DNA of 34,360 nt from Gammaproteobacteria bacterium (GCA_024275915.1 JAJRYG010000070.1:1-34360), one strand, 5' to 3'; positions 16,888 to 27,129 are shown, counted from the stretch's first letter. Notes: a model not told the origin generated them from the letters alone. Translations and numbers: made by a program.

Positions 16888-17802
16888 ATGTCAAGCAACC
16901 CTCTGGAAATACTCGAGACCCCCGCGGCCAACCGTTCACTGGACAGTGTGGGTATCGACAGGAAACTGACGCGCAAGGATATCTTCAAAAATGGCGCCTA
17001 TCCCTACAAGAAACCCATATCGGTAGCTGAGTACGAACGCAGCAAACAGGAACTGCAGATTGAACTTCTCAAGCTGCAAAACTGGGTGAAGGAAAAAGGC
17101 GAGAAAATCATGATCCTGTTCGAAGGCCGGGATGCGGCGGGCAAAGGGGGGACCATCAAGCGATTCATGGAACACCTCAATCCGCGTGGTGCCCGGGTCG
17201 TGGCACTGGAAAAACCCAACGAACAGGAAAAGGGCCAGTGGTACTACCAGCGTTATCTCAAGCACCTGCCTACGGCCGGTGAAATCGTCATGTTCGACCG
17301 TTCATGGTACAACCGCGCCGGAGTCGAGAAGGTCATGAACTTCTGTACACCAGCCGAATACCTGGAGTTCATGCGTCAGACACCGGAGCTGGAGCGCATG
17401 CTGGCTCGCAGTGGCATTCACCTTTTCAAGTTGTGGTTCTCCGTCAGCCGCGAAGAGCAGTTCCGGCGCTTTCAGAAACGCCGCAAGGATCCACTCAAGC
17501 AATGGAAACTCAGCCCCATCGACATGGCCTCACTGGACAAATGGGATCAGTACACCGAAGCCAAGGAATCCATGTTCTTCTACACGGATACCAAAGATGC
17601 CCCCTGGACGGTGATCAAGTCTGATGACAAGAAACGGGCCCGCATCAATGCCATGCGGCACATCCTCGCCAGTCTTCCGTATGACAACAAGGATCCCAGT
17701 GTGGTGACGGCGCCTGATCCGCTGATAGTCGGTTGCACCGCAAACATTTTCGAAGTGGCAGAAAAACACATCCACAATGCCCATACCGGCAGCGGCAACT
17801 AG
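16888..17802 (+). CDS. ppk2: Polyphosphate kinase 2 (PPK2) family
   Basis: 304 residues, single-domain PPK2 (class I-like length). Walker A is EGRDAAGKGG at 79-88, the Walker B region FDRSWYNRAG at 136-145, and a basic lid (FQKRRKDPLKQWKLS) follows at about 195-210. PPK2 enzymes move phosphate between polyphosphate and nucleoside mono- or diphosphates, usually making ATP or GTP from polyphosphate. Class I enzymes act mainly on diphosphates; substrate preference cannot be settled from sequence alone. An 81-residue protein gene follows after 24 bases with a strong ribosome-binding site, so the two form a small operon. Polyphosphate would provide an energy reserve. Confidence 0.95.
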   Translation: MSSNPLEILETPAANRSLDSVGIDRKLTRKDIFKNGAYPYKKPISVAEYERSKQELQIELLKLQNWVKEKGEKIMILFEGRDAAGKGGTIKRFMEHLNPRGARVVALEKPNEQEKGQWYYQRYLKHLPTAGEIVMFDRSWYNRAGVEKVMNFCTPAEYLEFMRQTPELERMLARSGIHLFKLWFSVSREEQFRRFQKRRKDPLKQWKLSPIDMASLDKWDQYTEAKESMFFYTDTKDAPWTVIKSDDKKRARINAMRHILASLPYDNKDPSVVTAPDPLIVGCTANIFEVAEKHIHNAHTGSGN

Positions 17803-17826
17803 ACCTCACCGAACCAGGAGGAAATC

Positions 17827-18072
17827 ATGGCACACCGTCACACCGAACACGCCAAGCAGGTGGTGGAACGTTTCAAGGAAATGCTCAGTGAGAGTGGCCG
17901 CCAGCACATTGGCCAGCGACACTTTGATGAACTGGCGCTGCTCATCGAATCAGCAATGAGCAGTGCAGTACTCGAAGAGCTGGAAATTGCCGCCGACAAG
18001 ATGGATGCCCTGGCACACCAGTTGCGCAACTATGCCGAACACTTTGACAAACCGAACCGAATAGCAGGTTAG
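17827..18072 (+). CDS. Small helical protein encoded after ppk2, unknown function
   Basis: 81 residues, soluble and almost wholly helical, with histidine- and glutamate-rich stretches (AHRHTEHAKQVVERFKEML, HFDELALLIESAM, LEELEIAADKMDALAHQL). AGGAGGAAATC before the ATG is the best Shine-Dalgarno in this part of the window, arguing that it is a real, well-translated gene. The pattern of alternating hydrophobic positions suggests a short coiled-coil or helical-hairpin dimer. Its tight linkage to ppk2 hints at a role in polyphosphate metabolism, for which there is no direct evidence. Confidence 0.75.
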   Translation: MAHRHTEHAKQVVERFKEMLSESGRQHIGQRHFDELALLIESAMSSAVLEELEIAADKMDALAHQLRNYAEHFDKPNRIAG

Positions 18073-18325
18073 ACCCGGCATATCCGCAAAAAAAGCCTCG
18101 TTAGAAAAGTTTAGGGGTGGAGATAGTCGAGTTTCTGTTTCAAGTTGTTGATATCGTGATAATTATAATGGCGAAATGTGACCTGTTTTTCTTGAGGGCA
18201 ACCTGGTTTGAGCGTTTGGAATGCAGTGGGTGTGTTTCATGGACGAAACCATAACGAAGGGTTCCCTCTCCCAGAGGGAGAGGGAGTTAGCACAGAGGCC
18301 ATCCACAAATTCTTCTGAAGAGCCA
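18073..18325. other. Intergenic region between the ppk2 unit and pnp, with a GA-rich hairpin
   Basis: No gene is apparent. At 18264-18284 a perfect nine-base stem CCCTCTCCC / GGGAGAGGG closes on an AGA loop; this purine/pyrimidine palindrome is of a kind widely scattered in proteobacterial genomes and has no U-tract after it. The rest is AT-rich around 18145-18175. Confidence 0.6.
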
Positions 18326-18330
18326 AAAAA

Positions 18331-18358
18331 AAGGGCCGTTATCAAACGGCCCTTTTTA
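18331..18358 (-). terminator. Bidirectional rho-independent terminator after pnp
   Basis: Perfect ten-bp stem AAGGGCCGTT / AACGGCCCTT with an ATCA loop, about 25 bases beyond the pnp stop. Read on the minus strand the stem is followed by eight T residues in total; on the plus strand by TTTATTT. It ends the rpsO-pnp transcript and can also stop read-through from ppk2. Confidence 0.93.
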
Positions 18359-18381
18359 TTTCGCAGAACGAAAAGATCGGA

Positions 18382-20460
18382 TCAGGAAACAACCGCTTTC
18401 ATGCTCAGACGAATACGTCCCTGCTTGTCGATTTCCAGTACCTTGACCTTGACCATTTCACCTTCGCTCAGTTTGTCACTGACATTCTCGACACGTTCTT
18501 CACAGATCTGGGAAACATGAACCAGACCATCCTTGCCTGGCAGAATGTTGACGAAAGCACCAAAGTCCATCAGCTTGGCCACCTTGCCTTCGTAGACCTG
18601 ACCCACTTCGACATCGGCGGTCAACTGCTCTACACGACGACGGGCTTCGTTGGCCGCTTCAGAATCGGCTGAAGCAATCTTGATCATGCCATCATCGCTG
18701 ATATCGATGGTGGTGCCGGTTTCTTCGGTCAGGGCACGGATGGTCGCACCGCCCTTGCCGATCACGTCACGGATCTTGTCCGGGTTGATCTTGAAGGTCA
18801 CGTAGCGCGGTGCATGGGCTGACATTTCTTCACGAGGCTTGTCGATTACGGCGTTCATCTTCTCGAGAATGAACAGGCGGCCTTCTTTGGCCTGATCCAG
18901 GGCGATTTCCATGATTTCTTTGGTAATGCCTTCGATCTTGATGTCCATCTGCAGGGCGGTGATACCGTCCTTGCTGCCGGCAACCTTGAAATCCATGTCG
19001 CCGAGGTGGTCCTCGTCACCGAGGATGTCGGTGAGAACGGCAAACTTGTCGCCTTCCTTGATGAGGCCCATGGCAATACCGGCGACGGGGGCTTTCAGAG
19101 GTACACCGGCATGCATCATGGACAGGCTGCTGCCACAGACCGAGGCCATGGAGCTGGAGCCGTTGGATTCGGTGATTTCGGAGACGACGCGCAGGGAATA
19201 GGGATACTCTTCCATGTCGGGCATCACTCCCAGGACACCACGTTTGGCCAGACGGCCGTGACCGATTTCACGACGCTTGGGCGTACCCACGCGACCGGTT
19301 TCACCAACAGAATAAGGCGGGAAGTTGTACTGCAGCATGAAGGGTTCACGGTAGGAACCGGTCAGGGCATCGATGATCTGGGAATCGCGTTCGGTACCCA
19401 GCGTGGTAACGACCAGCGCCTGGGTTTCACCACGGGTAAACAGGGCGGAACCATGGGTGCGGGGCAAAACACCCACCTTGACGGTGATATCGCGAACGGT
19501 GCGGGTATCACGGCCATCGATGCGGGGTTCACCACCGAGGATCTTGCTGCGCACGACTTTCTTTTCCAGCTTTTCGATGACTTCACGGACTTCTTCTTCC
19601 GTGTAGGCTTCGTTGCTGGCCAGCTTGTCGTGGATTTCGCTACGAATTTCTTTCAGACGCGTATAACGCGGCATTTTCTCGCGAATGGTATAGGCTTCCT
19701 GGAAAGCCTCTTCGCCAACAGCGGCCACTTCCGAGTGTAGGGCCTGATTGATTTCAGGTGGCTGCCAGTCCCAGGACTCGACACCGGCTTCTGCAGCAAA
19801 TTCACGAATCGCCTTGATGGCAACCTGGAAGGCATCATGACCGAAGGTCACGGCACCGAGCATGATTTCTTCGGAAAGCAGTTTGGCTTCCGATTCCACC
19901 ATCAGCACAGCGCTTTCCGTACCGGCAACGATCAGATCAAGTTCCGATTCCTTGATCACGTCGGCAGAAGGATTGAGCAGGTACTGCCCATCCTTGTAGC
20001 CTACCCGGCTGACGCCGATGGGGCCATTGAACGGGACACCTGACAGCATCAGTGCGGCAGAGGCACCCAGCATGGCAGGGATATCAGGGCTGATGTCCGG
20101 ATCCAGCGAAACAACGGTACAGATGATCTGCACTTCATTGGTAAAGCCTTCAGGAAACAGCGGACGGATGGGACGGTCAATCAACCGGGCGGTGAGGGTT
20201 TCGTTCTCGCTGGGGCGACCTTCACGCTTGAGGAAACCACCGGGAATCTTGCCGGCGGCATAGGTCTTCTCGATGTAATCGACGGTCAAGGGGAAGAAAT
20301 CCCGACCCTCGACTTCCTTCTTGTCGGCAACCACAGTCACAAGTACGACTGTTTCACCCATACTGATCATGACCGCGCCTGAAGCCTGTCGTGCTATCTC
20401 TCCTGTTTCAAGAGTGACAGTATGATCACCAAATTCAAATTGTTTTTTTACCGGGGTCAT
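18382..20460 (-). CDS. pnp: Polyribonucleotide nucleotidyltransferase (PNPase)
   Basis: 692 residues. Two RNase PH-like domains (about 5-215 and 310-540) are joined by a helical linker; then come a KH domain with [20 protein letters not shown] and an S1 domain with [20 protein letters not shown]. The enzyme degrades RNA 3' to 5' with phosphate, releasing nucleoside diphosphates, as a trimer that can join RNase E in the degradosome. Catalytic-site residues of the second PH domain lie in the [18 protein letters not shown] region. It starts at ATG with AGAGGAAG upstream, 26 bases after rpsO, the standard order. That spacer is too short to hold the RNase III-cut hairpin known from the E. coli pnp leader. 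Confidence 0.98.
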   Translation of the reverse strand: MTPVKKQFEFGDHTVTLETGEIARQASGAVMISMGETVVLVTVVADKKEVEGRDFFPLTVDYIEKTYAAGKIPGGFLKREGRPSENETLTARLIDRPIRPLFPEGFTNEVQIICTVVSLDPDISPDIPAMLGASAALMLSGVPFNGPIGVSRVGYKDGQYLLNPSADVIKESELDLIVAGTESAVLMVESEAKLLSEEIMLGAVTFGHDAFQVAIKAIREFAAEAGVESWDWQPPEINQALHSEVAAVGEEAFQEAYTIREKMPRYTRLKEIRSEIHDKLASNEAYTEEEVREVIEKLEKKVVRSKILGGEPRIDGRDTRTVRDITVKVGVLPRTHGSALFTRGETQALVVTTLGTERDSQIIDALTGSYREPFMLQYNFPPYSVGETGRVGTPKRREIGHGRLAKRGVLGVMPDMEEYPYSLRVVSEITESNGSSSMASVCGSSLSMMHAGVPLKAPVAGIAMGLIKEGDKFAVLTDILGDEDHLGDMDFKVAGSKDGITALQMDIKIEGITKEIMEIALDQAKEGRLFILEKMNAVIDKPREEMSAHAPRYVTFKINPDKIRDVIGKGGATIRALTEETGTTIDISDDGMIKIASADSEAANEARRRVEQLTADVEVGQVYEGKVAKLMDFGAFVNILPGKDGLVHVSQICEERVENVSDKLSEGEMVKVKVLEIDKQGRIRLSMKAVVS

Positions 20461-20486
20461 GATCTTCCTCTTTCTCAGCAGCCGGA

Positions 20487-20756
20487 TTACTTACGCAGAC
20501 CTAAACGCGAAATCAGTTCGCGATAACGATCCAGGTCTTTCTTCTTCAGGTAGTCGAGCAGTTTACGACGCTGACTGACCATGCGCAGCAGCCCCTGACG
20601 TGAATGATGATCATGGATGTGTTCTTTGAAATGTCCTGACAGCTCATTGATGTTGGCAGACAGTAAGGCAACCTGAACTTCCGGTGAACCGGTGTCGCCA
20701 GTACCACGCTGGTAGTCTGACACGATTGCTGATTTTTGATCGGCGCTAAGGGCCAT
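20487..20756 (-). CDS. rpsO: 30S ribosomal protein S15
   Basis: 89 residues, the exact family length. The sequence starts [20 protein letters not shown] and includes [20 protein letters not shown] and the conserved [20 protein letters not shown] block that binds the 16S rRNA central domain, ending [13 protein letters not shown]15 is an early assembly protein of the 30S platform. The ATG at 20756 has CAGGAG upstream; a longer open frame into the dispersed element is spurious. The AT-rich leader between element copy C and the gene (20765-20800) is unusually low in G and C and may include the promoter. The gene is followed closely by pnp. Confidence 0.98.
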   Translation of the reverse strand: MALSADQKSAIVSDYQRGTGDTGSPEVQVALLSANINELSGHFKEHIHDHHSRQGLLRMVSQRRKLLDYLKKKDLDRYRELISRLGLRK

Positions 20757-20800
20757 ATCGCAAGCTCCTGTAAATAAATAAAAAAATAAACAAAATTTGA

Positions 20801-20958
20801 CAGGCCGTTGAAAAACATCTTTCAACAGCCTGTTTGCAATGCAAGGATGCAATGCCATTTCAATGACATGGGGTCACTGGAAATGGGCAAGAAACGGGAA
20901 ACCGTGTTTTCCGCATCCCGGTTGAAAACCTCCCGGGAAGGGCTTTTTCAACATCCTG
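20801..20958 (-). repeat. Dispersed intergenic element, copy C (158 bp, inverted)
   Basis: Read on the minus strand it starts CAGGATGTTGAAAAAGCC, keeps CTTCCCGGG, GCGGAAAACACGGTTTCC, the central CAGTGAC / GTCATTGAAA palindrome (one arm changed), a TTGCATCCTTGCA block, and ends TTTTTCAACGGCCTG. This is the closest match to copy B in the window. It lies directly upstream of rpsO and could contribute promoter or terminator activity between truB and rpsO. Confidence 0.87.
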
Positions 20959-21030
20959 ATTAATGGCGCGTATTTTACCCGCCCCGTCGCTGAAGAAACA
21001 AGTAAAATGGTGGAAAAATCGCCGATTTAA

Positions 21031-21157
21031 CGGGATGTTGAGGAAAAATCACCTTTTTCGACACCCCGCCCCCGGGGCGGCCCCACCCTGTCCTTTTCAT
21101 CGACTTCAAGTAATTGAAAATCAAGAAAAAAAGCGACAACCCGTTTCAACATTCGAG
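21031..21157. repeat. Dispersed intergenic element, copy E (127 bp, degenerate)
   Basis: One end is GGGATGTTGAGGAAAAATC followed by CCTTTTTCGACA; the other, CGTTTCAACATTCGAG, abuts the stop codon of truB on the opposite strand, so that truB reads TGA then CTCGAATGTTGAAAC. The middle has a GC palindrome CCCCGCCCCCGGGGCGG and a worn copy of the central block (CTTTTCATCGACTT ... AATTGAAAAT). Its membership is inferred from ends and order of parts, not from close identity. Confidence 0.55.
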
Positions 21158-22072
21158 TCAACTGCGGATCAGCCGCTTTGGTGCCACCCGCCCATCCTCG
21201 AGAATCTGTCCGAGCCCCAGAAAGGCGCCATTCTCCTTGTGTATCCTTACCCAGCCCGCCGTCGGGGCCCGGGGCACCTGCACGGCCTGTCCCTGCAACA
21301 GGTAGTAGGCCGAATTTTCGGTCAGCTGCACTTCCGGCCAGCTGTCCAGGGCCCGTTCGACAGGCAGCAACAGCGGATCGAGCGTGTGTGCACCATCTTC
21401 GGCCATGTGCTGGATTTCCTCCAGACTAACGGCCTCGTCGAGGCGAAATGGCCCGGAGCGGCTGCGCCGCAGGGCCGAGACATGGGCGCCACAACCCAGG
21501 GCTTCGCCAATGTCTTCGGCCAGGGTGCGGATGTAGGTGCCTTTGGAGCAATGTACCTCGATGTCCAGCTCATCCCCTTCGAGGCGAAGGATTTCCAGTT
21601 TGTGGATGGTCACCCGTCGGGACGCACGTTCGATTTCCTCACCCTGGTGAGCCAGCTTGTACAAGGGGGTGCCATTGACCTTGAGGGCCGAATGCATCGG
21701 CGGAACCTGTTCGATTTCGCCAGCAAAATCGTTCAGCACCTGCCTGACCTGGCTTTCGTCCAGCTCCGGCACGGGCCGGGTTTCCAGCACCTCGCCTTCG
21801 GCATCGGCCGAGCGGGTGGTGACACCCAGCTTGCAGGTGGCCAGATAGGCCTTGTCCGAATCGAGCAAAAAACCGGAAACCTTGGTGGCCTCGCCCAGGC
21901 AGATGGGCAACAGACCTGTGGCCAGCGGATCGAGACTGCCCGTATGGCCCGCCTTGTTGGCGTTGAAAGCCCGTTTTACCATTTGCAAGGCGGCATTGGA
22001 TGTCATGCCGGAAGGCTTGTCGAGCAGCAGAATGCCACTGATGTCCCGACCACGGGCACGCCGGCGAGCCAT
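21158..22072 (-). CDS. truB: tRNA pseudouridine(55) synthase TruB
   Basis: 304 residues. It makes pseudouridine-55 in the T-loop of nearly all tRNAs and also acts as an RNA chaperone. The N-terminal GILLLDKPSGMTSN motif is followed by GHTGSLDPLATGLLPICLGEATK with catalytic D48. The SKGTYIRTLAEDIG motif near residue 180 and a small C-terminal PUA-like part complete it. It starts two bases after the rbfA stop, implying translational coupling, and is the last gene of the rimP-nusA-infB-rbfA-truB run. The stop codon is directly joined to a degenerate dispersed element. Confidence 0.98.
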   Translation of the reverse strand: MARRRARGRDISGILLLDKPSGMTSNAALQMVKRAFNANKAGHTGSLDPLATGLLPICLGEATKVSGFLLDSDKAYLATCKLGVTTRSADAEGEVLETRPVPELDESQVRQVLNDFAGEIEQVPPMHSALKVNGTPLYKLAHQGEEIERASRRVTIHKLEILRLEGDELDIEVHCSKGTYIRTLAEDIGEALGCGAHVSALRRSRSGPFRLDEAVSLEEIQHMAEDGAHTLDPLLLPVERALDSWPEVQLTENSAYYLLQGQAVQVPRAPTAGWVRIHKENGAFLGLGQILEDGRVAPKRLIRS

Positions 22073-22074
22073 GA

Positions 22075-22452
22075 TCAGTCGGAATCCTTGTGCTTCTTCT
22101 CATCGTCAGCAATCACCTGATCGATGAGATTGGTCAGTTCGGTACCCTTGACCAGGGTTTCGTCGTAAATGAATCGTAGTTGCGGAAGCACTCGCATCAG
22201 CATGTGTTCACCGAGAGCATGGCGCAGGAAACCCGAGGCCTTTTCCAGCACCTGTTTGGCTTCCCTGGGGTTGGCGTCATCGGACAGCAGGGTAAAATAC
22301 ACCTTGGCCAGCGACAGATCGCGGGTCACATCGACGCTGGAGATGGTCACCCCGCTGATGCGGGGATCACGCATTTCACGTTGCAGCAGCAGAGCCAGTT
22401 CACGCTGGATCTGTTCGGCGACGCGACGGGTTCTGGAAAAATCCTTTGGCAT
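22075..22452 (-). CDS. rbfA: 30S ribosome-binding factor RbfA
   Basis: 125 residues with a KH-type fold. Conserved parts are RRVAEQIQRELALLLQREMRDPRI at the start, the strand VTISSVDVTRDLSLAKVYFT, and the end RVLPQLRFIYDETLVKGTEL. RbfA binds the immature 30S subunit near the 5' end of 16S rRNA and is needed for late maturation and cold growth. It lies 33 bases after infB and two bases before truB in the usual operon order. Confidence 0.97.
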   Translation of the reverse strand: MPKDFSRTRRVAEQIQRELALLLQREMRDPRISGVTISSVDVTRDLSLAKVYFTLLSDDANPREAKQVLEKASGFLRHALGEHMLMRVLPQLRFIYDETLVKGTELTNLIDQVIADDEKKHKDSD

Positions 22453-22485
22453 AAGGCGTTATATGAACGTATCAGTCAGTGAGCC

Positions 22486-25008
22486 TCACAGCTCACGTTT
22501 GACTTCGACACGTTCATAGACCTCGATCTGGTCTCCCACCTTGACGTCGTTGTAGTTCTTCACGCCAATACCACATTCCATGCCCTGCTTGACCTCGTTC
22601 ATGTCTTCCTTGAAACGGCGCAGGGATTCCAGCTCCCCTTCATAAATCACCACATTGTCGCGCAGCACACGGATGGGATTGTTGCGCTTGACCACGCCTT
22701 CCACCACCATGCAGCCGGCAATCGAGCCCAGCTTGGGCGAACGGAACACATCGCGAACCTCGGCCAGACCGATGATCTGTTCCTTGAATTCCGGTGCCAG
22801 CATGCCACTCATGGCCGCCTTGACCTCGTCGATGAGGTCGTAGATGACGCTGTAGTAACGCAGGTCCAGCTCTTCCTCGTCGATAAGACGCTTGGCAACA
22901 CTGTCGGCACGCACGTTGAAGCCGATAATGATGGCACTGGACGCCACCGCCAGGTTGGCATCCGACTCGGTGATCCCACCTACGCCACTGGAAACAATCT
23001 TGACCCGCACTTCATCGGTGGACAGCTTGGTCAGGGCATCGGAAATGGCTTCCACCGAACCCTGTACATCGGCCTTGAGGACGATGTTCAGGGTCGAGAC
23101 TTCGCCCTCTTCCATGCGGTTGAACATGTTTTCCAGCTTGGCCGCCTGCTGACGGGCCAGTTTCACGTCGCGGTACTTGCCCTGACGGAACATGGCCACT
23201 TCACGGGCCTTGCGTTCATTGGGTACCACGGTGGCTTCATCACCGGCGGTGGGTGTGCCGGACAGGCCCAGCACTTCGACCGGAATCGAAGGCCCGGCTT
23301 CGCTCAGCTGTTCACCGTGATCATTGAGCATGGCACGCACACGGCCATATTCCAGGCCGGCCAGCAGGATGTCACCCTTCTTCAGGATGCCCTTCTGAAC
23401 GAGCACCGTGGCGACCGGGCCACGGCCCTTGTCGAGACGGGATTCGACCACCGCGCCACGCGCAGGGCCTTCACGGCTGGCCTTGAGCTCCAGCACTTCG
23501 GCCTGCAGCAGAATGTTTTCCAGCAGCTCGTCGACGCCTTCACCCGTATGGGCCGAAACGTTGACAAAAATCGTGTCACCACCCCAGTCTTCCGGGATGA
23601 CATTTTCCTGGGCCAGCTCGTTCTTGACTCGATCCGGGTCCGCTTCGGGCTTGTCGATCTTGTTGACCGCGATGATCAGGGGAACTTCTGCTGCCTTGGC
23701 ATGCTGGATGGCTTCGCGAGTCTGCGGCATGACCCCGTCATCGGCCGCGACTACCAGTACCACGATATCGGTCACCTTGGCACCGCGGGCACGCATGGCG
23801 GTGAAGGCCTCATGACCGGGGGTGTCGAGGAAGGTGATCTTGCCACCTTTGGTTTCGACGTGATAGGCGCCAATGTGCTGGGTAATCCCCCCGGCTTCAC
23901 CCGAGGTGACCTTGGATTCGCGAATGTAATCCAGCAGGGAGGTCTTGCCGTGATCCACGTGACCCATGATGGTCACCACCGGAGCACGGGGCAGAGCTTC
24001 CTCTTCACCACTATCCTCGATTATTTCCGCCTCCAGCGCATCTTCCTTGATCAGTTTGACGGTATGCCCCATCTCTTCGACGACGATACTTGCGGTTTCC
24101 TGATCGAGCACCTGGTTGATGGTCACCATGCTGCCCATGTTCATCATCACCTTGATGACTTCAGCGGCCTTGACGGACATCTTCTGTGCCAGCTCGGCAA
24201 TGGTAATGGTTTCAGGCAGGCTGACTTCACGCACAACCGGAGCAGTCGGCCGGGTAAAACCGTGATCGCCTGTTGCGGTACTGGTCGTCGGTTGGGGTCT
24301 GGCCTTTTTCTTGCGGCGGCCAGACTTGTCACCTGTAACATGCAGTTCGGCACGGCCGTAGCGGGTCTTTTCCTTGGCGCCTTTCTTACCACGGCGGCTG
24401 TCGGCTTCCTTGGGCTTGGGTGCTTCACGAACCGGAGGTGCCGGTGCAGGTTCTGCCTTTTTGGCGGCCTGGGTTTCGGCCTGCTTGCGAGCCTCTTCTT
24501 CCGCTCTGGCCTGCTCTTCGGCCTTCTTCGCATCTTCAATCGCTTTCTGACGGGCTTCTTCTTCCGCCTTGCGTTGCGCTTCATGCTCGGCCAGCTTGCG
24601 TTGGGCTTCTTCTTCCTGGGCCCGCTTTTCGGCTTCGAGTTTTTCCTGCTCCTCGCGCGCCTTTTGCAATTCATCCTGTTCCTTTTCGACCAGGGTACTG
24701 CGCTTGACGTAGGTCCGCTTCTTGCGCACCTCGACGGTGACTTTTTTCACCTTGCCCTGGGATGAGATGGTTTTCAGCTCACTGACGGTCTTGCGCTTGA
24801 GGGAAATCTTGCTCGTTTCGGGCTTTTTCTTCTCCTCACCGGCTTCGTGCTTGTTACGCAGGAAACCCAGCAGTTCCATCTTTTCTTGGTCGGTAATGGT
24901 TGCATCGGCACCACTGACGGGCACACCCGCTTCTTTCAGCTGTTCCAGAAGGCGGCCGACTTCAATACCGACGACTTCAGCAAATTGTTTGACAGTTACG
25001 TCTGCCAT
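22486..25008 (-). CDS. infB: Translation initiation factor IF-2
   Basis: 840 residues. IF-2 is the GTPase that brings initiator fMet-tRNA to the 30S subunit and promotes joining of the 50S. There is a short N-terminal IF2_N domain ([20 protein letters not shown]), a long charged E/K/A/Q-rich coiled segment (about 110-215), a second IF2_N-like domain (about 260-310), then the G domain with the P-loop GHVDHGKTS near residue 350, DTPGHEAF (G3) and NKID (G4), then beta-barrel domain 2, domain 3 and the C-terminal fMet-tRNA-binding domain. It lies between nusA (37 bases upstream) and rbfA. Internal starts giving shorter isoforms are known in E. coli; none is obvious here. Confidence 0.98.
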   Translation of the reverse strand: MADVTVKQFAEVVGIEVGRLLEQLKEAGVPVSGADATITDQEKMELLGFLRNKHEAGEEKKKPETSKISLKRKTVSELKTISSQGKVKKVTVEVRKKRTYVKRSTLVEKEQDELQKAREEQEKLEAEKRAQEEEAQRKLAEHEAQRKAEEEARQKAIEDAKKAEEQARAEEEARKQAETQAAKKAEPAPAPPVREAPKPKEADSRRGKKGAKEKTRYGRAELHVTGDKSGRRKKKARPQPTTSTATGDHGFTRPTAPVVREVSLPETITIAELAQKMSVKAAEVIKVMMNMGSMVTINQVLDQETASIVVEEMGHTVKLIKEDALEAEIIEDSGEEEALPRAPVVTIMGHVDHGKTSLLDYIRESKVTSGEAGGITQHIGAYHVETKGGKITFLDTPGHEAFTAMRARGAKVTDIVVLVVAADDGVMPQTREAIQHAKAAEVPLIIAVNKIDKPEADPDRVKNELAQENVIPEDWGGDTIFVNVSAHTGEGVDELLENILLQAEVLELKASREGPARGAVVESRLDKGRGPVATVLVQKGILKKGDILLAGLEYGRVRAMLNDHGEQLSEAGPSIPVEVLGLSGTPTAGDEATVVPNERKAREVAMFRQGKYRDVKLARQQAAKLENMFNRMEEGEVSTLNIVLKADVQGSVEAISDALTKLSTDEVRVKIVSSGVGGITESDANLAVASSAIIIGFNVRADSVAKRLIDEEELDLRYYSVIYDLIDEVKAAMSGMLAPEFKEQIIGLAEVRDVFRSPKLGSIAGCMVVEGVVKRNNPIRVLRDNVVIYEGELESLRRFKEDMNEVKQGMECGIGVKNYNDVKVGDQIEVYERVEVKREL

Positions 25009-25045
25009 AGATTATTTCTCCTGCCCCTCAGTCAATTCTCAACGT

Positions 25046-26542
25046 TCACTCAGACTGTTCCGCAAACCAGGGCTCGCGTGCCTTCATAATTAATTTTGCA
25101 GCCTCTTCTTCACTCAGTTCATCATCAATACCAAGAAGTTCATCGACTGACTGTTCTGCCAGATCTTCCATACTTATGACACCGTTATGTGCCAGTTTGT
25201 AGGCCAGATCCATGTTCATGCCTTCCATTTCCTTCAGATCATCGGCCGGTTCGACACTGGTCAGATCCTCTTCACTGCTGATGGCCCGGGTCAGCAGTAT
25301 ATCACGCGCCCGGCCACGCAGTTCCTCGATGATGTTTTCATCGAACTCTTCGATATTGAGCATTTCCGATGCAGGCACATAGGCCACTTCATCAATGGTC
25401 GAGAAGCCTTCCTGCACCAGGATGACCGCCACTTCCTCGTCAACATCGAGCTGTTCCATGAACATTTTGACATTTTGTTCGGCTTCGGCTTCGCTCTTTT
25501 CATCGGCTTCCGATTCGGACATGACGTTCAGTGTCCAGCCGGTCAGGTCACTGGCCAATTTGACGTTCTGGCCGCCGCGGCCGATGGCCTGGGAGAGCTG
25601 ATCCTCGGCCACAGCCACATCCATTACATGGGTATCTTCATCGACGACGATAGATGCCACTTCGGCCGGTGACATGGCATTGATGACGAACTGGGCCGGT
25701 TCCTCGTCCCACAGCACGATGTCCACCCGTTCGCCGGACAGCTCGTTGGAGACGGCCTGTACGCGGGAACCGCGCATGCCCACACACGCCCCTACCGGGT
25801 CGATGCGATCTTCGTTGCTCTTGACCGCAATCTTGGCACGCAGGCCCGGATCACGGGCGGCGCTGACGATTTCGATCAGTCCCTCGCCCACTTCAGGCAC
25901 TTCCAGCTTGAACAGCTCGATGAGGAACTGGGGATCGGTACGGCTGACGAACAGCTGCGGGCCACGCACTTCGGTATTGATTTCCTTGAGCATGCCACGT
26001 ACCCGGTCTCCGGCACGAATGGGCTCCCGCGGGATCATCTGGTCGCGGGGAATGATGGCATCGGCATTGTTGCCCAGATCCAGGTAGACATTGCCCCGTT
26101 CCACGCGCTTGACCACGCCCATCACCAGCTCACCGATACGATCCTGATACTGTTCGACTACCTGGGCGCGTTCTGCTTCGCGCACTTTCTGCACGATGAC
26201 CTGCTTGGCGGTCTGCGCGGCAATGCGACCAAATTCGATGGACTCCACTTCCTCTTCGACAAAATCGCCGATCTGGATGTTCGGATCTTCATACTGGGCA
26301 GCCGACAGGGTGGTCTGGCGTTCCGGATGTTCCATTTCATCATCGGCCACCACTTCCCAGCGACGAAACGTCTCATAGCCACCTGTCGCAGGATCGATGC
26401 TCACACGGATGTCCACATCCGTTTCATAGCGTTTCTTGGTGGCGGTCGCCAGCGCAATTTCAATGGCTTCAAAGATGATGCTCTTGTCAACGCCCTTCTC
26501 ATTGGAAACTGCATCAACAACCAGCAGGATCTCTTTGTTCAT
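25046..26542 (-). CDS. nusA: Transcription termination/antitermination factor NusA
   Basis: 498 residues. Domain order: N-terminal RNA polymerase-binding domain ([20 protein letters not shown]), S1 domain (about 135-200, with [20 protein letters not shown]), KH1 and KH2 ([19 protein letters not shown] and [18 protein letters not shown]), and two C-terminal acidic repeats (about 365-425 and 440-495), as in E. coli, where they bind the alpha subunit and lambda N. NusA promotes pausing and hairpin folding and is reported to regulate its own operon through leader terminators. It follows rimP after 82 bases. Confidence 0.98.
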   Translation of the reverse strand: MNKEILLVVDAVSNEKGVDKSIIFEAIEIALATATKKRYETDVDIRVSIDPATGGYETFRRWEVVADDEMEHPERQTTLSAAQYEDPNIQIGDFVEEEVESIEFGRIAAQTAKQVIVQKVREAERAQVVEQYQDRIGELVMGVVKRVERGNVYLDLGNNADAIIPRDQMIPREPIRAGDRVRGMLKEINTEVRGPQLFVSRTDPQFLIELFKLEVPEVGEGLIEIVSAARDPGLRAKIAVKSNEDRIDPVGACVGMRGSRVQAVSNELSGERVDIVLWDEEPAQFVINAMSPAEVASIVVDEDTHVMDVAVAEDQLSQAIGRGGQNVKLASDLTGWTLNVMSESEADEKSEAEAEQNVKMFMEQLDVDEEVAVILVQEGFSTIDEVAYVPASEMLNIEEFDENIIEELRGRARDILLTRAISSEEDLTSVEPADDLKEMEGMNMDLAYKLAHNGVISMEDLAEQSVDELLGIDDELSEEEAAKLIMKAREPWFAEQSE

Positions 26543-26624
26543 CGTTCGGCCTCTGTCAGTCTACTCATATTGATATTGTCCGGATATTGGCTCCGGTTCC
26601 TTAAAATAAAATACGGCTGCCCGT

Positions 26625-27086
26625 CTAGAATTCGGGGATCAGGTTCGCTTTCTCGATATTGTCCAGCGATACCCGCCATTGCTCATCGGAGTCCAGCGAA
26701 CCGATGATGATTTCATCGCCTTCCACCGCCTTGATCAGCGCGTTGAATTTGCGCCGGCCATCGATGGCGGTGTAAAGCCGTAGCCTGACCTTGTGGCCAG
26801 TGAACTGCTCGAAATGTTCGCGGGTAAACAGCGGGCGGTCCAGTCCCGGTGAGGACATCTCCAGGCTGTACTGGCCACGGATGGGATCTTCCACATCCAG
26901 CACCGCACTGACCTGACGGCTGGCCCGTTCACAGTCCTCGAGCATGATGCCATCGGGCGAGTCGATGAAGATGCGCAGGATCGAGTGCTTGCCCTGGGGG
27001 AGATACTCCACGCCCAGCAGTTCGTAACCCAGCGGTTCCACCGCCGAGGCCACCAGTTCTATCAATCTGTCCTGCACCCGCGCCAA
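26625..27086 (-). CDS. rimP: Ribosome maturation factor RimP
   Basis: 153 residues from the TTG start chosen here. The order is IELVASAVEPLGYELLGVEY, SILRIFIDSPDGI, DCERASRQVSAVLDVEDPI, SLEMSSPGLDRPLFT and a C-terminal SH3-like barrel ending NIEKANLIPEF. RimP helps assemble the 30S subunit. There is no ATG in a sensible place; the TTG at 27086 sits seven bases after a GGGTG sequence and gives the normal length, whereas a GTG three codons later is the alternative. A longer open frame upstream runs through the leader hairpin and is not credible. It is the first gene of the nusA operon. Confidence 0.93.
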   Translation of the reverse strand: MARVQDRLIELVASAVEPLGYELLGVEYLPQGKHSILRIFIDSPDGIMLEDCERASRQVSAVLDVEDPIRGQYSLEMSSPGLDRPLFTREHFEQFTGHKVRLRLYTAIDGRRKFNALIKAVEGDEIIIGSLDSDEQWRVSLDNIEKANLIPEF

Positions 27087-27106
27087 ATTAAAACACCCGT
27101 AAACAA

Positions 27107-27129
27107 AAAGTGGGCGCAAGGCCCACTTT
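27107..27129 (-). terminator. Leader hairpin upstream of rimP, probable attenuator
   Basis: Nine-bp perfect stem AAAGTGGGC / GCCCACTTT with a CTTGC loop (minus strand), followed by TTGTTT, only about 20 bases before the rimP start. It has the shape of a rho-independent terminator placed in a leader. A TACAAT sequence at 27158-27153 could be the -10 box of the operon promoter, with a poor -35 box, which would put the hairpin in the first 40 transcribed bases. Terminators in this leader are known in E. coli (metY-rimP-nusA-infB), where NusA is involved. Confidence 0.75.

Noticed and set aside
20763-20800. A/T-rich leader of rpsO as a possible replication origin or DnaA region
   Set aside because: No DnaA boxes are present; it is a short low-complexity leader.
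23317-24765. Long plus-strand open frame opposite infB (482 codons)
   Set aside because: It is the antisense of the conserved G domain and charged region of IF-2, with no ribosome-binding site or recognisable domain; long antisense frames arise from the codon bias of the real gene.
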